Positions 27,201 through 36,428 of a DNA stretch of 64,000 nucleotides are shown piece after piece. Both the position numbers and the translations under genes were made by a program. Location of the stretch: positions 1 through 64,000 of the forward strand of contig NZ_AJKI01000061.1 of assembly GCF_000259075.1 (NCBI RefSeq), in the 5' to 3' direction. Under the pieces are notes generated by a model. That model had not been told where the DNA came from. It did no database searches and saw only the letters and a list, made by a program, of their open reading frames with translations. Position 1 is the first letter of the stretch. Each line of letters begins with the position of its first letter. This stretch comes from Marinilabilia salmonicolor JCM 21150. Lineage in GTDB: Bacteria > Bacteroidota > Bacteroidia > Bacteroidales > Marinilabiliaceae.

Positions 27201-30200
27201 GATGGTGAAACCAGTACTTTTTCTGTTGTGCTTCACACCGCCCCTCTCAATACTGTGAGCATCAATCTTTATTCTGATGACGAAACAGAAGGAACCATAG
27301 CTCCCGAAACACTGATATTCGATGCAGGGAACTGGGATACTCCGCAGACCGTAACGGTAACTCCTGTCAGAGACCGGGAGGTGGATGGAGACATCAATTA
27401 TTCCATCATCCTGGAACCGGCTATCAGCGATGATACTTATTACAGCGACATGAATCCTGAGGATGTGAGCGTGACCAATACCAATGTGGATGTTGCCGGC
27501 ATCAACATCTCTCACTCAGAACTGACCACCTCTGAAACCGGAACTACTTCTGGGTTCACAGTCGTGCTGACTTCAATACCATCAGCAGCAGTCAGGATTG
27601 AGTTTTCTGGACTTGACGCTTCTGAAGGAAGCATGAGTGCCAACGAACTGATTTTCGATGCATCCGACTGGAATGTACCTCAAACCATCACCGTCACAGG
27701 AGTGGACGATGACATCGCCGACGGTCTGCAATCCTATATGCTTCAGGGAACGGCTTTCAGTGGAGATGCTGATTATGATGACATTTCCATTAGCAGCATT
27801 ACCGTCAATAACGAAGATGACGATACCGCAGGACTCAACATCAGCGAAACTGCCGTAACAACTTATGAAGACCAGACACAACCTTCCGCTACTTTTGAGG
27901 TTTCCTTAAACAGTGAACCCGAATCTACGGTCACGGTCAATATTTCTTCCACCCAACCAGGTGAAGGTCAGCTACCCACAACATCTCAAACACTAACCTT
28001 TAACAACACCAACTGGAACACACCCAAAACAGTAACCATCAACGGAGTGGATGATGAAATCGAGGATGGAGACCAGACATATTCCATTAATATTTCAACA
28101 ACAGCCACGGATGCCAATTACAACGGTCTTTCAGCCGCTGTTAATGCCACCAATGTGGATGACGACCAGGCAGGCATCAGCGTTTCTGATAATTCCATCG
28201 AAACCTCCGAAGATGAAACCACTGCGACCTTCTCAGTTGTTTTAAATTCCGAACCGGTTAGTGATGTTACCATTGACATTGCCTCTTCCGATACAGAAGC
28301 CGCCGAAAGCACGATTTCTGCCTCACAGCTAACCTTTACACCGACCGATTGGAATATCACACAGGAAATAACTGTTACGGGCGTGGATGACCATCTCATT
28401 GACGGAGACCAGAACTATACTATTACCCTCTCTGTAAACAGCGGAGATGCCAATTATCAGGCCTTAAGTGATATTACCATTAATGCCACCAATACAGACA
28501 ATGATGTGGCAGCTATCATTGTTTCCAAAACCACATTGCAAACAAGTGAGGACGGAGCATCTGATAACTTTACCATCCGATTGTCGGCTCAGCCGGAAAG
28601 CGATGTTACCGTTACCCTAAACGGGCTGGACGCCTCGGAAGGAAGTCTGAGCACCTCATCGCTGACTTTCACCCCCGGCAACTGGAATACCAACCAGACA
28701 GTCACCCTGACGGGTGTTAATGATGAGATTGCTGACGGAAATATTTCCTATACATTGTCAGGAACATCGAGCAGCGGCTACACCCCGTTTAATGGCATTA
28801 ACTCGGATGACATTGAAGTAACCAACCTTGATAACAATACAGCGGGTATCAGTGTCTCTCCTCGTAACATCAACCTAAATGAAGGAGAAAACGAGACTTT
28901 CAGCATTTCACTGAATTCGCAACCCACCTCTGATGTAACCATCACCCTTTCATCCTCCGATGAAAATGAGGTAACCATTTCAACCGGCAGTGTTTCTTTT
29001 TCACCCACCGACTGGGCCACTAAAACCGTAACAGTCACTGCCATCGACGACCAGATTGATGACGGAGACCACAGCTACACCATCACTACCTCAAATGCAT
29101 CAGGAAGTGAACCCAATTACGATGGAATGACTGTAGATGACATCAATGTAAACATTACTGATGTTCATTCAGCAGGTGTCACCACATCGGTTGTTTCAGG
29201 CAATACCACTGAAGCCGGTGGAACAGCCACCTTTACTGTGGTACTCGAATCCCAACCTACGTCAAATGTGGGAATCACGGCAACTTCTGATAATTCCACC
29301 GAGGGCCAGGTGACCAACAATTCACTTGCCTTTACCCCGGCAAACTGGGATACACCCCAAACGGTTACCATCACCGGTCAGGACGATGACATTGATGATG
29401 GAAATCAGAATTACAATATTGATGTGGAAGTAAGCAGCGCTGACAGCAATTATGGTTCTGCTTTCAACACATCTGTAGCCTTAGTCAACGAAGACGATGA
29501 CACTGCAGGTCTGACCATTGTGGAAAACACCCCGTTTGGAACCACCGAGGCAGGAGGAACAGCCACATATACCGTGGTGCTTGATTCAGAACCGATATCA
29601 AATGTGACCATAGGCTCTTCATCCAACCAAACAAGCGAAGGAGTCGTAACCAGCGGAAACTCATTAACATTCACTGCATCCAACTGGAATACACCGCAAA
29701 CAGTTACCATCACCGGTCAGGATGATGCTATTGACGATGGAAATCAGATTTATCAGATTGACATCGAAGTCAGCAGCAGTGATACAAATTACGAAAGTAA
29801 CCTGAATACCTCGCTTTCTCTGATCAATGAAGATGATGATAATTTCGGGGTAACCCTCTTACCGGTTACCTCGGCATCCGACAGACTGGAAACCAGTGAA
29901 GACGGCGGGCAAGCAACTTTTACTGTGGTTCTTGAAAGCCAGCCCACCCACCAGGTTTTTTTCAACTTTGTTTCCGACAACACCGGAGAAGGAACAGTCA
30001 CTTCAAGTGTAAGTTTCTCGTCTTCCGACTGGAATACACCAAAAACCATTACAGTTACCGGAGTCAACGACAATGTGGATGACGGAGACCAGGATTATGT
30101 GGCCAGCATTTCCACCAGCAGCAGCGACAACAACTACAACGACTTGTCCATCAATGATGTTTATCTGACCAACATGGACAACGACGATGCTGGTATTGTG

Positions 30201-33200
30201 CTCTCCAAAACCGCTTTCGAGACCTCAGAACCTGATGTTACAGACCAGTTATTCATCAGATTACAATCAGAACCAACATCGACAGTTACCATCACCTTTG
30301 AATCTTCTGATGAATCGGAAGGAACCGTCTCGCCGGAAACGCTCACTTTCGAGGCAGGCAACTGGAATGTTGATCAGGAGGTAATCATAACCGGACAGGA
30401 TGATGCAGTCATGGATGGAGATATTTCATACACCATTTCTTATGCCGTATCATCAGGTGATGAACAGTATAACAACATCGAAAATCAGGAATTACCCGCC
30501 ACCAACCTTGATGACGACAATGCCGGCATAACGGTAACTCCCACCGCGGGACTGTACACCACAGAGACCGGAGGAACAGCCAGCTTTGAAATATCGCTCA
30601 ACAGTGAGCCCACCGAGGCAGTCAGCATTTCTCTTGCATCATCAGATATCACCGAAGGAGTCATTACTGCTGTTTCCCGTGGTACTGTCGATACAGATGC
30701 CAATACAGCCACTATTACTTTCCAGCCTAATGAATGGAACAATGCGGTTGAAATCACGGTTACCGGACAAGATGACGACATTGATGATTCGGATGTGGCA
30801 TACAGCATCATTACGCAAGCTGCAGAAAGCACTGATACGGATTACAATAATCATTCTGTTTCCGACGTTTCCCTTACCAATCAGGACAACGATGCTTACG
30901 GAACGACAGTCACACCCCAGGACATCACACTTGATGAAAACGGGGAAGCCAAAAGCTTTACCATTGTCCTGAAGAGTCGTCCCACCTCGGAGGTCACCTA
31001 TAATTTCACGGCAGAAACACAAGGACGTGCCACTGTTACACCGGCTTCTGTAACCTTTACCACAGACGGAAATGACTGGCAGACGCCCAAAGAGGTTACC
31101 ATCACCCCGGTCAACAATGACATTGATGACGGCAACCTGACATTCACAGTGGTTCCCGGAAAAGGAGACACCGACGATTCTCAATACAAGAATCATTCAC
31201 CAGCCAGCGTATCGGTCACCATCGCGAATGAAGACATCGCCGATTTCGATATCTCAGAACCATCAGGACCGACAACCGAAGGTGGTGGAGAAGCACACTT
31301 CTCCATGGCACTCAAGAGCGCTCCCATTGACCAGGTTCTGCTAGAAATGTCCTCTTCAGATACCTCGGAAGGAAAAATCACCCGGGTGTCCAACAACAGA
31401 GGAACATTCGATGGCGAGAACAAAGTTTATGTAACGATTGACGATACCAACTGGTCGGAACAAGTTACTGTCACAGTCACAGGTCAGGCAGACAATATCG
31501 CAGACGGAACTCAGACCTATGAAATTGAGTTTGCCCCCATCATTGGTGGAACAAGCATATACAACGGCCTAACTCCCGAATCTGTTATTTTTGTAAACCA
31601 GGATAATGACACGCCGGGGTTCATGATTAGTCCATCAGGCGGACTGGAAATTACCGAAGCCGGTCAGAGTGATGATTTCAACATATCGCTGAACACTAAA
31701 CCTGAAGGAAATGTGGTCGTCAACCTCTCTTCGGACGACACCAGCGAAGGAGTGATTACGGCGATCACCGAAGGACGAGGCACTGTAAATGTGGCCACCA
31801 ACGAAGCCACTGTTACATTCAATACCACCAACTGGGATGTCCCTGCAACTGTTACCATTACAGGTGTGGACGATGAAGAGCAGGATGGGGATGAAACTTT
31901 CAACATCAGCACCTCTTTTGATAATGCACTGACCGAGGATGAAAACTACAAAACTGACATTAGTGATGTTTCTGTCACCAACATTGACGATTTCATCCCC
32001 CGCCCGCAGGATGATGCGGCTACAACCGATCAGGAAACACCGGTTAACATTGAGGTCCTTTCCAACGATTCAGGGCTGGAGTATGGTGCCACCATTGCCA
32101 TTGTTTCGCAACCCGGGCATGGGGAAGCAACGGTCAATCCAGACAACACCATCACTTATACACCGGACAGGATGTACCATGGAGCATTTTCATTCGAATA
32201 TGCAATCACCAATTCCATCAATCAATCCGCAACTGCAATGGTCAATCTTACAGTTACACACATCAATGTGACACCTGTGGCCAACGACGACAGCAGAGGT
32301 ACAAGTATCAACACCCCGGTGGAAGTGGATGTGCTTAGTAATGATGAAAATCTCTATGATGCCCCGATAACCGTAACCATTGCTGATGCATCAACAACCA
32401 GTGGAACAGTATCGGTTTCACCAACCAACAGCATCATATTCTCTCCCGAACAGGATTTCACCGGAACCACCACTTTCAGCTATCGCATCACAGATAATGA
32501 AGGCGATACCGATGAAGCAACTGTAACCATCCAGGTGAGAGAAGAAAACCACCAGCCGGTAGCCAATGATGACGAGCTGATAACTTACACCAATACCCCG
32601 GCAAACATTGACGTATTGGGCAACGACAGCGGCCTGGAAGACGGTTTGCAAAACTTCAGCATCTTTGCGCAACCAGCCAACGGAACCATCAGCATAAACA
32701 GCAACCGGACGTCACATTACGTTCCGGATGCAGATTTCACAGGAAATGACCTGTTGATTTACCAAATTGAAGATGTGGACGGTGATTATGCCCTTGGCGT
32801 GGTCAATATCCAGGTAGTGGAAACACCCGATGCCACCCCGGTTGCCAATGATGTGGCTGTTGCTACAGAATTTGAAACACCGGTAACCATCGACCTCCTG
32901 TCCAACGACACCGGTCTGGAAGATGGAGTGGCAGGCATTACCATATCGCCTCAACCCGTCAATGGCACTGCTAACGTAAATGCAGATTTCACCATCACAT
33001 ACACGCCTGATGCAGGCTTCAGCGGCACCGAAACTTTTGGTTACCAGGTTTGCGACCTGGACGGTGATTGTGCATCAGCAGACATCACAGTAACTGTTCT
33101 TGAAGAAAACGTGGAAAACCATTCGCCAATTGCCAATGATGACCTGGCAACCACTTATCTGAATACACCCGTTACCATTGATGTATTGTCCAACGACACC

Positions 33201-35387
33201 GGGCTGGAAGACGGAATGGGAAGTATTACCATTCCGGCAAGCCCGGCATCCGGTAGCGTTCAGGTAAACGCCGACCATACGGTAACATTCACACCCGGAT
33301 ATTTCTTCGTTGGAGACATCAGCTTCTCTTATATTGTGGCTGATGCAAACGGGGACTGGGATATGGCCCTGGTAACTGTAAGTGTCACAGAAGACGAAAA
33401 TGTTGTACCTGTTGCAACCGACGATGAGGCAACTGTTGAAGAGAACAGTTCGATAAATATTAATGTACTGGCCAATGACACTGGTCTTGATGACACACCG
33501 GTATCAGTGGGTGTTAATCAGCAACCAGACAACGGAACTGTTGTGGTAGAAAATAACAATACCATCACCTACACCCCGAACAGCGAATTTTTCGGTAATG
33601 ATACCTTCAACTACACCGTTACCGATGCCAACGGAGACGCGGATGAAGCAACAGTTTCATTGACCATTACTCAGGCTGCTAGCGGCATCCCTGTTGCAAC
33701 CGACGACGAGGCTTCAACCACTGAAAATACGGCTGTTTCAGTTGATGTGCTGAGCAATGATTCCGGATTGGCAGATGCACCAGTGATAGTAACCATCAGT
33801 ACAAACCCGACCAACGGAAGCGTGGTAGTGGAAAGCGACAACACTATCACCTACACACCAAACGATGCATTCTCGGGTAGTGATTCATTCACCTATACCG
33901 TTACAGATGCCAACGGAGATGCCGACGAAGCGGATGTTGCGGTAACTGTAACTGAGGACACCAACATTGTGCCTGTTGCCAACGACGATGAAGCTTCAAC
34001 CACAGAAAATACGGCTGTTTCAATCGACGTACTAAGCAACGACACCGGGCTTGAAGAGGTACCGGTGACAGTAACCATCAGCATAAACCCGACCAGCGGA
34101 AGCGTGGTGGTAGAAAGTGACAATACCGTTACCTACACACCAAACGATGAGTTCTCCGGTAGTGATTCATTCAGCTATACTGTTACCGATGCCAACGGAG
34201 ATGCGGACGAAGCGGATGTTTCGGTGACTGTAACTGAAGACACCAACATTGTACCAGTTGCAACTGACGATGAGGCTTCAACCGCTGAGAACACGGCTAT
34301 TTCAATTGATGTGTTGAGCAACGATACCGGACTTGAAGATGTTCCGGTGGTGGTTACTATCAGCACAAACCCGACCAACGGAAGTGTAGTGGTAGAAAGT
34401 GACAACACCGTTACCTACACACCAAACGATGAATTCTCCGGTAGTGATTCTTTCAGTTACACTGTTACCGATGCCAACGGAGATTCAGATGATGCCGAAG
34501 TAGCGATTAATATTGTTGAAGACAGCGATGAAGAGATCAACAATGTGCCGATAGCAGCTGATGATTTCGCAGAAACCCAAATAAATGTTGCTGTAAACAT
34601 TGCTGTTTTGGACAACGACCAGGGACTCGAAGATTCTCCTTTAACCCTAAGTGTAAGCCAAATAGCAGAAGGAGGTTCAGCGATTGTTGAAAGCGACAAC
34701 ACCATAACTTTTACACCTGAAACAAATTACATCGGTCAGGTAACTTTCCGTTATGCAATAGTAGATGCCAATGGGGATCAGGATATGGCTACAGTTACCG
34801 TTGAAGTTCTTCCCGGTTTGACAGCGGTCAACGACACCATTGTCCTTGAGATGAATGAAACAGTGAACATCTCACCTTTGAAAAACGATCTGGGCATCAA
34901 CGGACAGGTTCAGTTCTCCATTCTGAAGCATCCGGAAAACGGGATTGCCGGATTCAAAGGTGCAGGCGTCCTTACCTACGATCCCATGTTTAATTTCGTA
35001 GGTAATGATTCCATCTCATACCAGGTTTGCAGTGAAGACAACAGCAACGATTGCAGCAGTGCCTGGATTATTATCCGGATTGAAGAACCGGAATTTGTTC
35101 CGACAACTACATTCAGGATTCCGGAAGGATTCTCTCCCGATGGAGATGGGATCAACGACCATTTTGAAATAGAAGGCCTGGAAGAGCTTGACAGGGTGAC
35201 CATCCATGTATTCAACCGTTTTGGGAACATCATCTACAAAAATGACCATTACGAAAACGACTGGGACGGAACTACAAGAAAGTCACTGGGTGGATCCGGT
35301 TCTCTCCCTACAGGCACCTATTTCTACGTAATAAAGATTGTAGATACCGGAAAGCAATACAAAGGCAATGTTTTCCTGAAGAAATAA
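24228..35387 (+). CDS. Giant Calx-beta/cadherin-repeat adhesin with type B T9SS sorting domain
   Basis: A 3719-residue secreted protein with these parts in order. Signal peptide (1-19, TFSATFAQ). A unique N-terminal region (about 20-560), which includes a FlgD-like stretch (DLDGDGEYSAEGSDRVIYRE). Ig/PKD-like modules (about 560-970). Fourteen Calx-beta-like repeats of roughly 105-125 residues (about 975-2587), each with a W-N-TPQTVTVTG strand and a DDxIDDG calcium-type loop. Eleven cadherin-like/tandem-95 repeats (about 2593-3624) with PVANDDEAS, VLSNDTGLED and YTPN landmarks. Finally a gliding-motility-type C-terminal domain (about 3628-3719) starting IPEGFSPDGDGINDHFEI and ending YKGNVFLKK. 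The last is the type B signal for type IX secretion. The gene is followed 39 bases later by a PorP/SprF gene, the standard partner of type B cargo. A role in adhesion or surface motility is inferred. Asp-rich loops predict calcium-dependent stiffness. Confidence 0.93.
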   Translation: MKKLLPLIIFLTTFSATFAQEGTKQLMPNSNDRLFIEFNVFDGNNFGLYNCDEKERINIFLNEGEKMFFGMNLNEAGSSFWAPYYTDFRIKAPNGNVIFNETPLRTYNQAGYINNYNEAVTGPNGVRLNGTIITNGYNPLSITANTTGNFYIEFSANYRFSLEYFDVTVTDSDNNIITNPGEPNKSAGRLWSYGWQLTNLSFDQYPVNADFYVFTSDEFINKVNFRMYPYSFVFVANRFGITPYSEENYIKRVQSMEGDQVSGEDLAEYKVFLNDPDRSVWPNTRLAPPTVQVKAEDQLYMDYQYNRYPAYSDIERGTILLEKNNESCPHEDITFFSIETNIEGYTAIMLDLDGDGEYSAEGSDRVIYRELKKGLNYVLWDFKTDGGAEVADGEYSASATFFGRGPAHFPMYDVEQMDGITTSSIRPFNRLNTTIYWDDSQIMEWGDIEGLGRMDATSQKQLKIGQNTPRTWIYEGDNHVNVPHNGEVNTLNTWFNAIDLGYSDIVFEVAQSDTKCLNGEAPWVGDVYKEGPKNNDLVFEASDFDPKFSHPAGTQFQSINITSLPEIGELHYNGSPISVPLEVTRGNLTNLTYTPPTDWIGKTSFTWEAYDGTLWSNNDEAVYCIINSAPTITKIDDQVLCTNSETHPLNFTVGDDDTAPDELTITGFSANPSVVPHNGIEIEGTGSDRTVTIKPVPYESGHAIIYLMVEDGLSQTIEEFAVTIAPSLQFSGDTSLCVNDPLQLTAEEFGADSYSWQFDGSEISSDRTVAQTSGNVNYGEWSLSIEKYIEEHDITCTSTRDFDVTYSPNTNFTGDQEVCVGEEISLVADEVNATYQWRRDGTDIESQNTGTFSKEAALADDGNDYTLWVNKDGCQWESAPFAISVVVMPSTGLSITPGTVDPGRDGEFVINSTENGFLYKAYSEGAEIASATSTGEELTMTIPAQYLEIGENTFELTVDNINCEVPLTNPGVINVNEPGITVAPTELTTAEDGETSTFSVVLHTAPLNTVSINLYSDDETEGTIAPETLIFDAGNWDTPQTVTVTPVRDREVDGDINYSIILEPAISDDTYYSDMNPEDVSVTNTNVDVAGINISHSELTTSETGTTSGFTVVLTSIPSAAVRIEFSGLDASEGSMSANELIFDASDWNVPQTITVTGVDDDIADGLQSYMLQGTAFSGDADYDDISISSITVNNEDDDTAGLNISETAVTTYEDQTQPSATFEVSLNSEPESTVTVNISSTQPGEGQLPTTSQTLTFNNTNWNTPKTVTINGVDDEIEDGDQTYSINISTTATDANYNGLSAAVNATNVDDDQAGISVSDNSIETSEDETTATFSVVLNSEPVSDVTIDIASSDTEAAESTISASQLTFTPTDWNITQEITVTGVDDHLIDGDQNYTITLSVNSGDANYQALSDITINATNTDNDVAAIIVSKTTLQTSEDGASDNFTIRLSAQPESDVTVTLNGLDASEGSLSTSSLTFTPGNWNTNQTVTLTGVNDEIADGNISYTLSGTSSSGYTPFNGINSDDIEVTNLDNNTAGISVSPRNINLNEGENETFSISLNSQPTSDVTITLSSSDENEVTISTGSVSFSPTDWATKTVTVTAIDDQIDDGDHSYTITTSNASGSEPNYDGMTVDDINVNITDVHSAGVTTSVVSGNTTEAGGTATFTVVLESQPTSNVGITATSDNSTEGQVTNNSLAFTPANWDTPQTVTITGQDDDIDDGNQNYNIDVEVSSADSNYGSAFNTSVALVNEDDDTAGLTIVENTPFGTTEAGGTATYTVVLDSEPISNVTIGSSSNQTSEGVVTSGNSLTFTASNWNTPQTVTITGQDDAIDDGNQIYQIDIEVSSSDTNYESNLNTSLSLINEDDDNFGVTLLPVTSASDRLETSEDGGQATFTVVLESQPTHQVFFNFVSDNTGEGTVTSSVSFSSSDWNTPKTITVTGVNDNVDDGDQDYVASISTSSSDNNYNDLSINDVYLTNMDNDDAGIVLSKTAFETSEPDVTDQLFIRLQSEPTSTVTITFESSDESEGTVSPETLTFEAGNWNVDQEVIITGQDDAVMDGDISYTISYAVSSGDEQYNNIENQELPATNLDDDNAGITVTPTAGLYTTETGGTASFEISLNSEPTEAVSISLASSDITEGVITAVSRGTVDTDANTATITFQPNEWNNAVEITVTGQDDDIDDSDVAYSIITQAAESTDTDYNNHSVSDVSLTNQDNDAYGTTVTPQDITLDENGEAKSFTIVLKSRPTSEVTYNFTAETQGRATVTPASVTFTTDGNDWQTPKEVTITPVNNDIDDGNLTFTVVPGKGDTDDSQYKNHSPASVSVTIANEDIADFDISEPSGPTTEGGGEAHFSMALKSAPIDQVLLEMSSSDTSEGKITRVSNNRGTFDGENKVYVTIDDTNWSEQVTVTVTGQADNIADGTQTYEIEFAPIIGGTSIYNGLTPESVIFVNQDNDTPGFMISPSGGLEITEAGQSDDFNISLNTKPEGNVVVNLSSDDTSEGVITAITEGRGTVNVATNEATVTFNTTNWDVPATVTITGVDDEEQDGDETFNISTSFDNALTEDENYKTDISDVSVTNIDDFIPRPQDDAATTDQETPVNIEVLSNDSGLEYGATIAIVSQPGHGEATVNPDNTITYTPDRMYHGAFSFEYAITNSINQSATAMVNLTVTHINVTPVANDDSRGTSINTPVEVDVLSNDENLYDAPITVTIADASTTSGTVSVSPTNSIIFSPEQDFTGTTTFSYRITDNEGDTDEATVTIQVREENHQPVANDDELITYTNTPANIDVLGNDSGLEDGLQNFSIFAQPANGTISINSNRTSHYVPDADFTGNDLLIYQIEDVDGDYALGVVNIQVVETPDATPVANDVAVATEFETPVTIDLLSNDTGLEDGVAGITISPQPVNGTANVNADFTITYTPDAGFSGTETFGYQVCDLDGDCASADITVTVLEENVENHSPIANDDLATTYLNTPVTIDVLSNDTGLEDGMGSITIPASPASGSVQVNADHTVTFTPGYFFVGDISFSYIVADANGDWDMALVTVSVTEDENVVPVATDDEATVEENSSININVLANDTGLDDTPVSVGVNQQPDNGTVVVENNNTITYTPNSEFFGNDTFNYTVTDANGDADEATVSLTITQAASGIPVATDDEASTTENTAVSVDVLSNDSGLADAPVIVTISTNPTNGSVVVESDNTITYTPNDAFSGSDSFTYTVTDANGDADEADVAVTVTEDTNIVPVANDDEASTTENTAVSIDVLSNDTGLEEVPVTVTISINPTSGSVVVESDNTVTYTPNDEFSGSDSFSYTVTDANGDADEADVSVTVTEDTNIVPVATDDEASTAENTAISIDVLSNDTGLEDVPVVVTISTNPTNGSVVVESDNTVTYTPNDEFSGSDSFSYTVTDANGDSDDAEVAINIVEDSDEEINNVPIAADDFAETQINVAVNIAVLDNDQGLEDSPLTLSVSQIAEGGSAIVESDNTITFTPETNYIGQVTFRYAIVDANGDQDMATVTVEVLPGLTAVNDTIVLEMNETVNISPLKNDLGINGQVQFSILKHPENGIAGFKGAGVLTYDPMFNFVGNDSISYQVCSEDNSNDCSSAWIIIRIEEPEFVPTTTFRIPEGFSPDGDGINDHFEIEGLEELDRVTIHVFNRFGNIIYKNDHYENDWDGTTRKSLGGSGSLPTGTYFYVIKIVDTGKQYKGNVFLKK
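33408..34535 (+). repeat. Four tandem 282-base repeats inside the adhesin gene
   Basis: Units start at 33408, 33690, 33972 and 34254 and each encodes exactly 94 residues beginning PVA-DDEA. The last three are nearly the same at the DNA level (for example GCTTCAACCACTGAAAATAC against GCTTCAACCACAGAAAATAC), while the first is more diverged. This points to recent duplication or gene conversion within the gene, and to a site where copy number may vary. Confidence 0.9.
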
Positions 35388-35426
35388 GCAAGATAAGGGA
35401 CCAAATCACTCGGAAAAAATCAAAAA

Positions 35427-36320
35427 ATGACACCATTATACAGAAGTTTCTCAATCATAATGCTCTCCCTGTGTATACTCACTGCCAAGGCACAGGAGGA
35501 GCCCCTTTACACCAATTACATTAACAACCCGCTGGAGATTAACCCCGCCATTGCAGGTACGCTAGAAGGACTTAATATGAATCTCCTGACGCGTCATCAA
35601 TGGGTGGGAATTGACGGATATCCGGCATCTTACAGTTTTGGTGCCCATACCCCGTATCAAAAACAGAATTTTGGCATCGGTATGAGTCTGATGACAGACA
35701 GGGTTGGGCCGGTCAGAAACACCCACTTTAAAGCATCCTATGCCTATCAGATTAAGGTTGCCCGGGGGATGCATTTATCGATGGGGCTCAACGCCGGAAT
35801 AACCAATTTCAGTGCAACAATCTCCGATTTGGAACTTACCGAAAGTAACGATCATCACTTCCAGAGTGACCTGAACAGGACTTCACCTATTTTTGGAATT
35901 GGTTTTTACCTCTATACGGATGAATATTTTGCGGGAATTTCTTCTCCCAGAATGATACGGGTAAAGCTGGAGGATGAATACCGGGAGAGTAATACCTCCT
36001 ATGATGCACCAATATTCCTAATGGGTGGCTATCAATTTAATATCGACCATGAGTGGCAGTTTCTTCCCTCAGCCCTGATAACAGTAGTCCCGGGAGCTCC
36101 CATATCTGCAGATATAACTACCAGATTTCTTTATCAGGATCAATATTATATGGGGGCTCATTATCGCATAGGAGATGCTGCCGGCCTGTTTTTCAATATT
36201 CAAATTACAGAATTTCTGAAAGCCGGTTATGCCTTCGACTTTACACTTAATAAATTATCGAGAGTGAATAGTGGTTCTCATGAATTTATGGTGGCGTACA
36301 GGTTGGATAATCTGTGGTGA
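35427..36320 (+). CDS. PorP/SprF family type IX secretion outer-membrane protein
   Basis: A 297-residue protein with signal peptide (about 1-22, LCILTAKAQEE) and a beta-barrel of the PorP/SprF family. Family landmarks are the opening PLYTNYINNPLEINPAIAGT, RHQWVGIDGYPASYSFGAHT, GIGMSLMTDRVGP and the closing EFMVAYRLDNLW. PorP/SprF proteins are outer-membrane parts of type IX secretion and are often encoded one-to-one behind cargo with type B sorting domains. Here the gene begins 39 bases after the 3719-residue type B protein, on the same strand, so I infer that it serves secretion or anchoring of that adhesin. Length and ends are normal. It is not the housekeeping porP of a full T9SS operon, since no other T9SS core genes are adjacent. 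Confidence 0.93.
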   Translation: MTPLYRSFSIIMLSLCILTAKAQEEPLYTNYINNPLEINPAIAGTLEGLNMNLLTRHQWVGIDGYPASYSFGAHTPYQKQNFGIGMSLMTDRVGPVRNTHFKASYAYQIKVARGMHLSMGLNAGITNFSATISDLELTESNDHHFQSDLNRTSPIFGIGFYLYTDEYFAGISSPRMIRVKLEDEYRESNTSYDAPIFLMGGYQFNIDHEWQFLPSALITVVPGAPISADITTRFLYQDQYYMGAHYRIGDAAGLFFNIQITEFLKAGYAFDFTLNKLSRVNSGSHEFMVAYRLDNLW

Positions 36321-36368
36321 AATTAAGGCTATAATCATAAGAGCTCCTCAGGCTCTGACTGCCTCAAT

Positions 36369-36407
36369 TGCTTCAACAAGGGATTCTTCGCAAGCTCAGA
36401 ATGACAA
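36369..36407. repeat. Dispersed intergenic motif
   Basis: The gap between two convergent genes contains GCTTCAACAAGGGATTCTTC followed by GCAAGCTCAGAATGACA. I remember near-identical 'GGATTCTTCGC..GCTCAGAATGACA' strings from intergenic DNA of many Bacteroidota. Only one copy is in this window, so this rests on recall. Confidence 0.35.
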
Positions 36408-36428
36408 ACAACACGAAACCCATAACTT

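Noticed and set aside
33408-34535. Regularly spaced repeats considered as a CRISPR-like array
   Set aside because: The units are 282 bases, contiguous, and in frame as protein repeats. No 20-50 base repeats with unique spacers and no cas genes were seen anywhere in the window.
27151-34800. Many long antisense frames opposite the giant adhesin
   Set aside because: They mirror the repeats of the real gene, have no start or family signals and recur with the repeat period.
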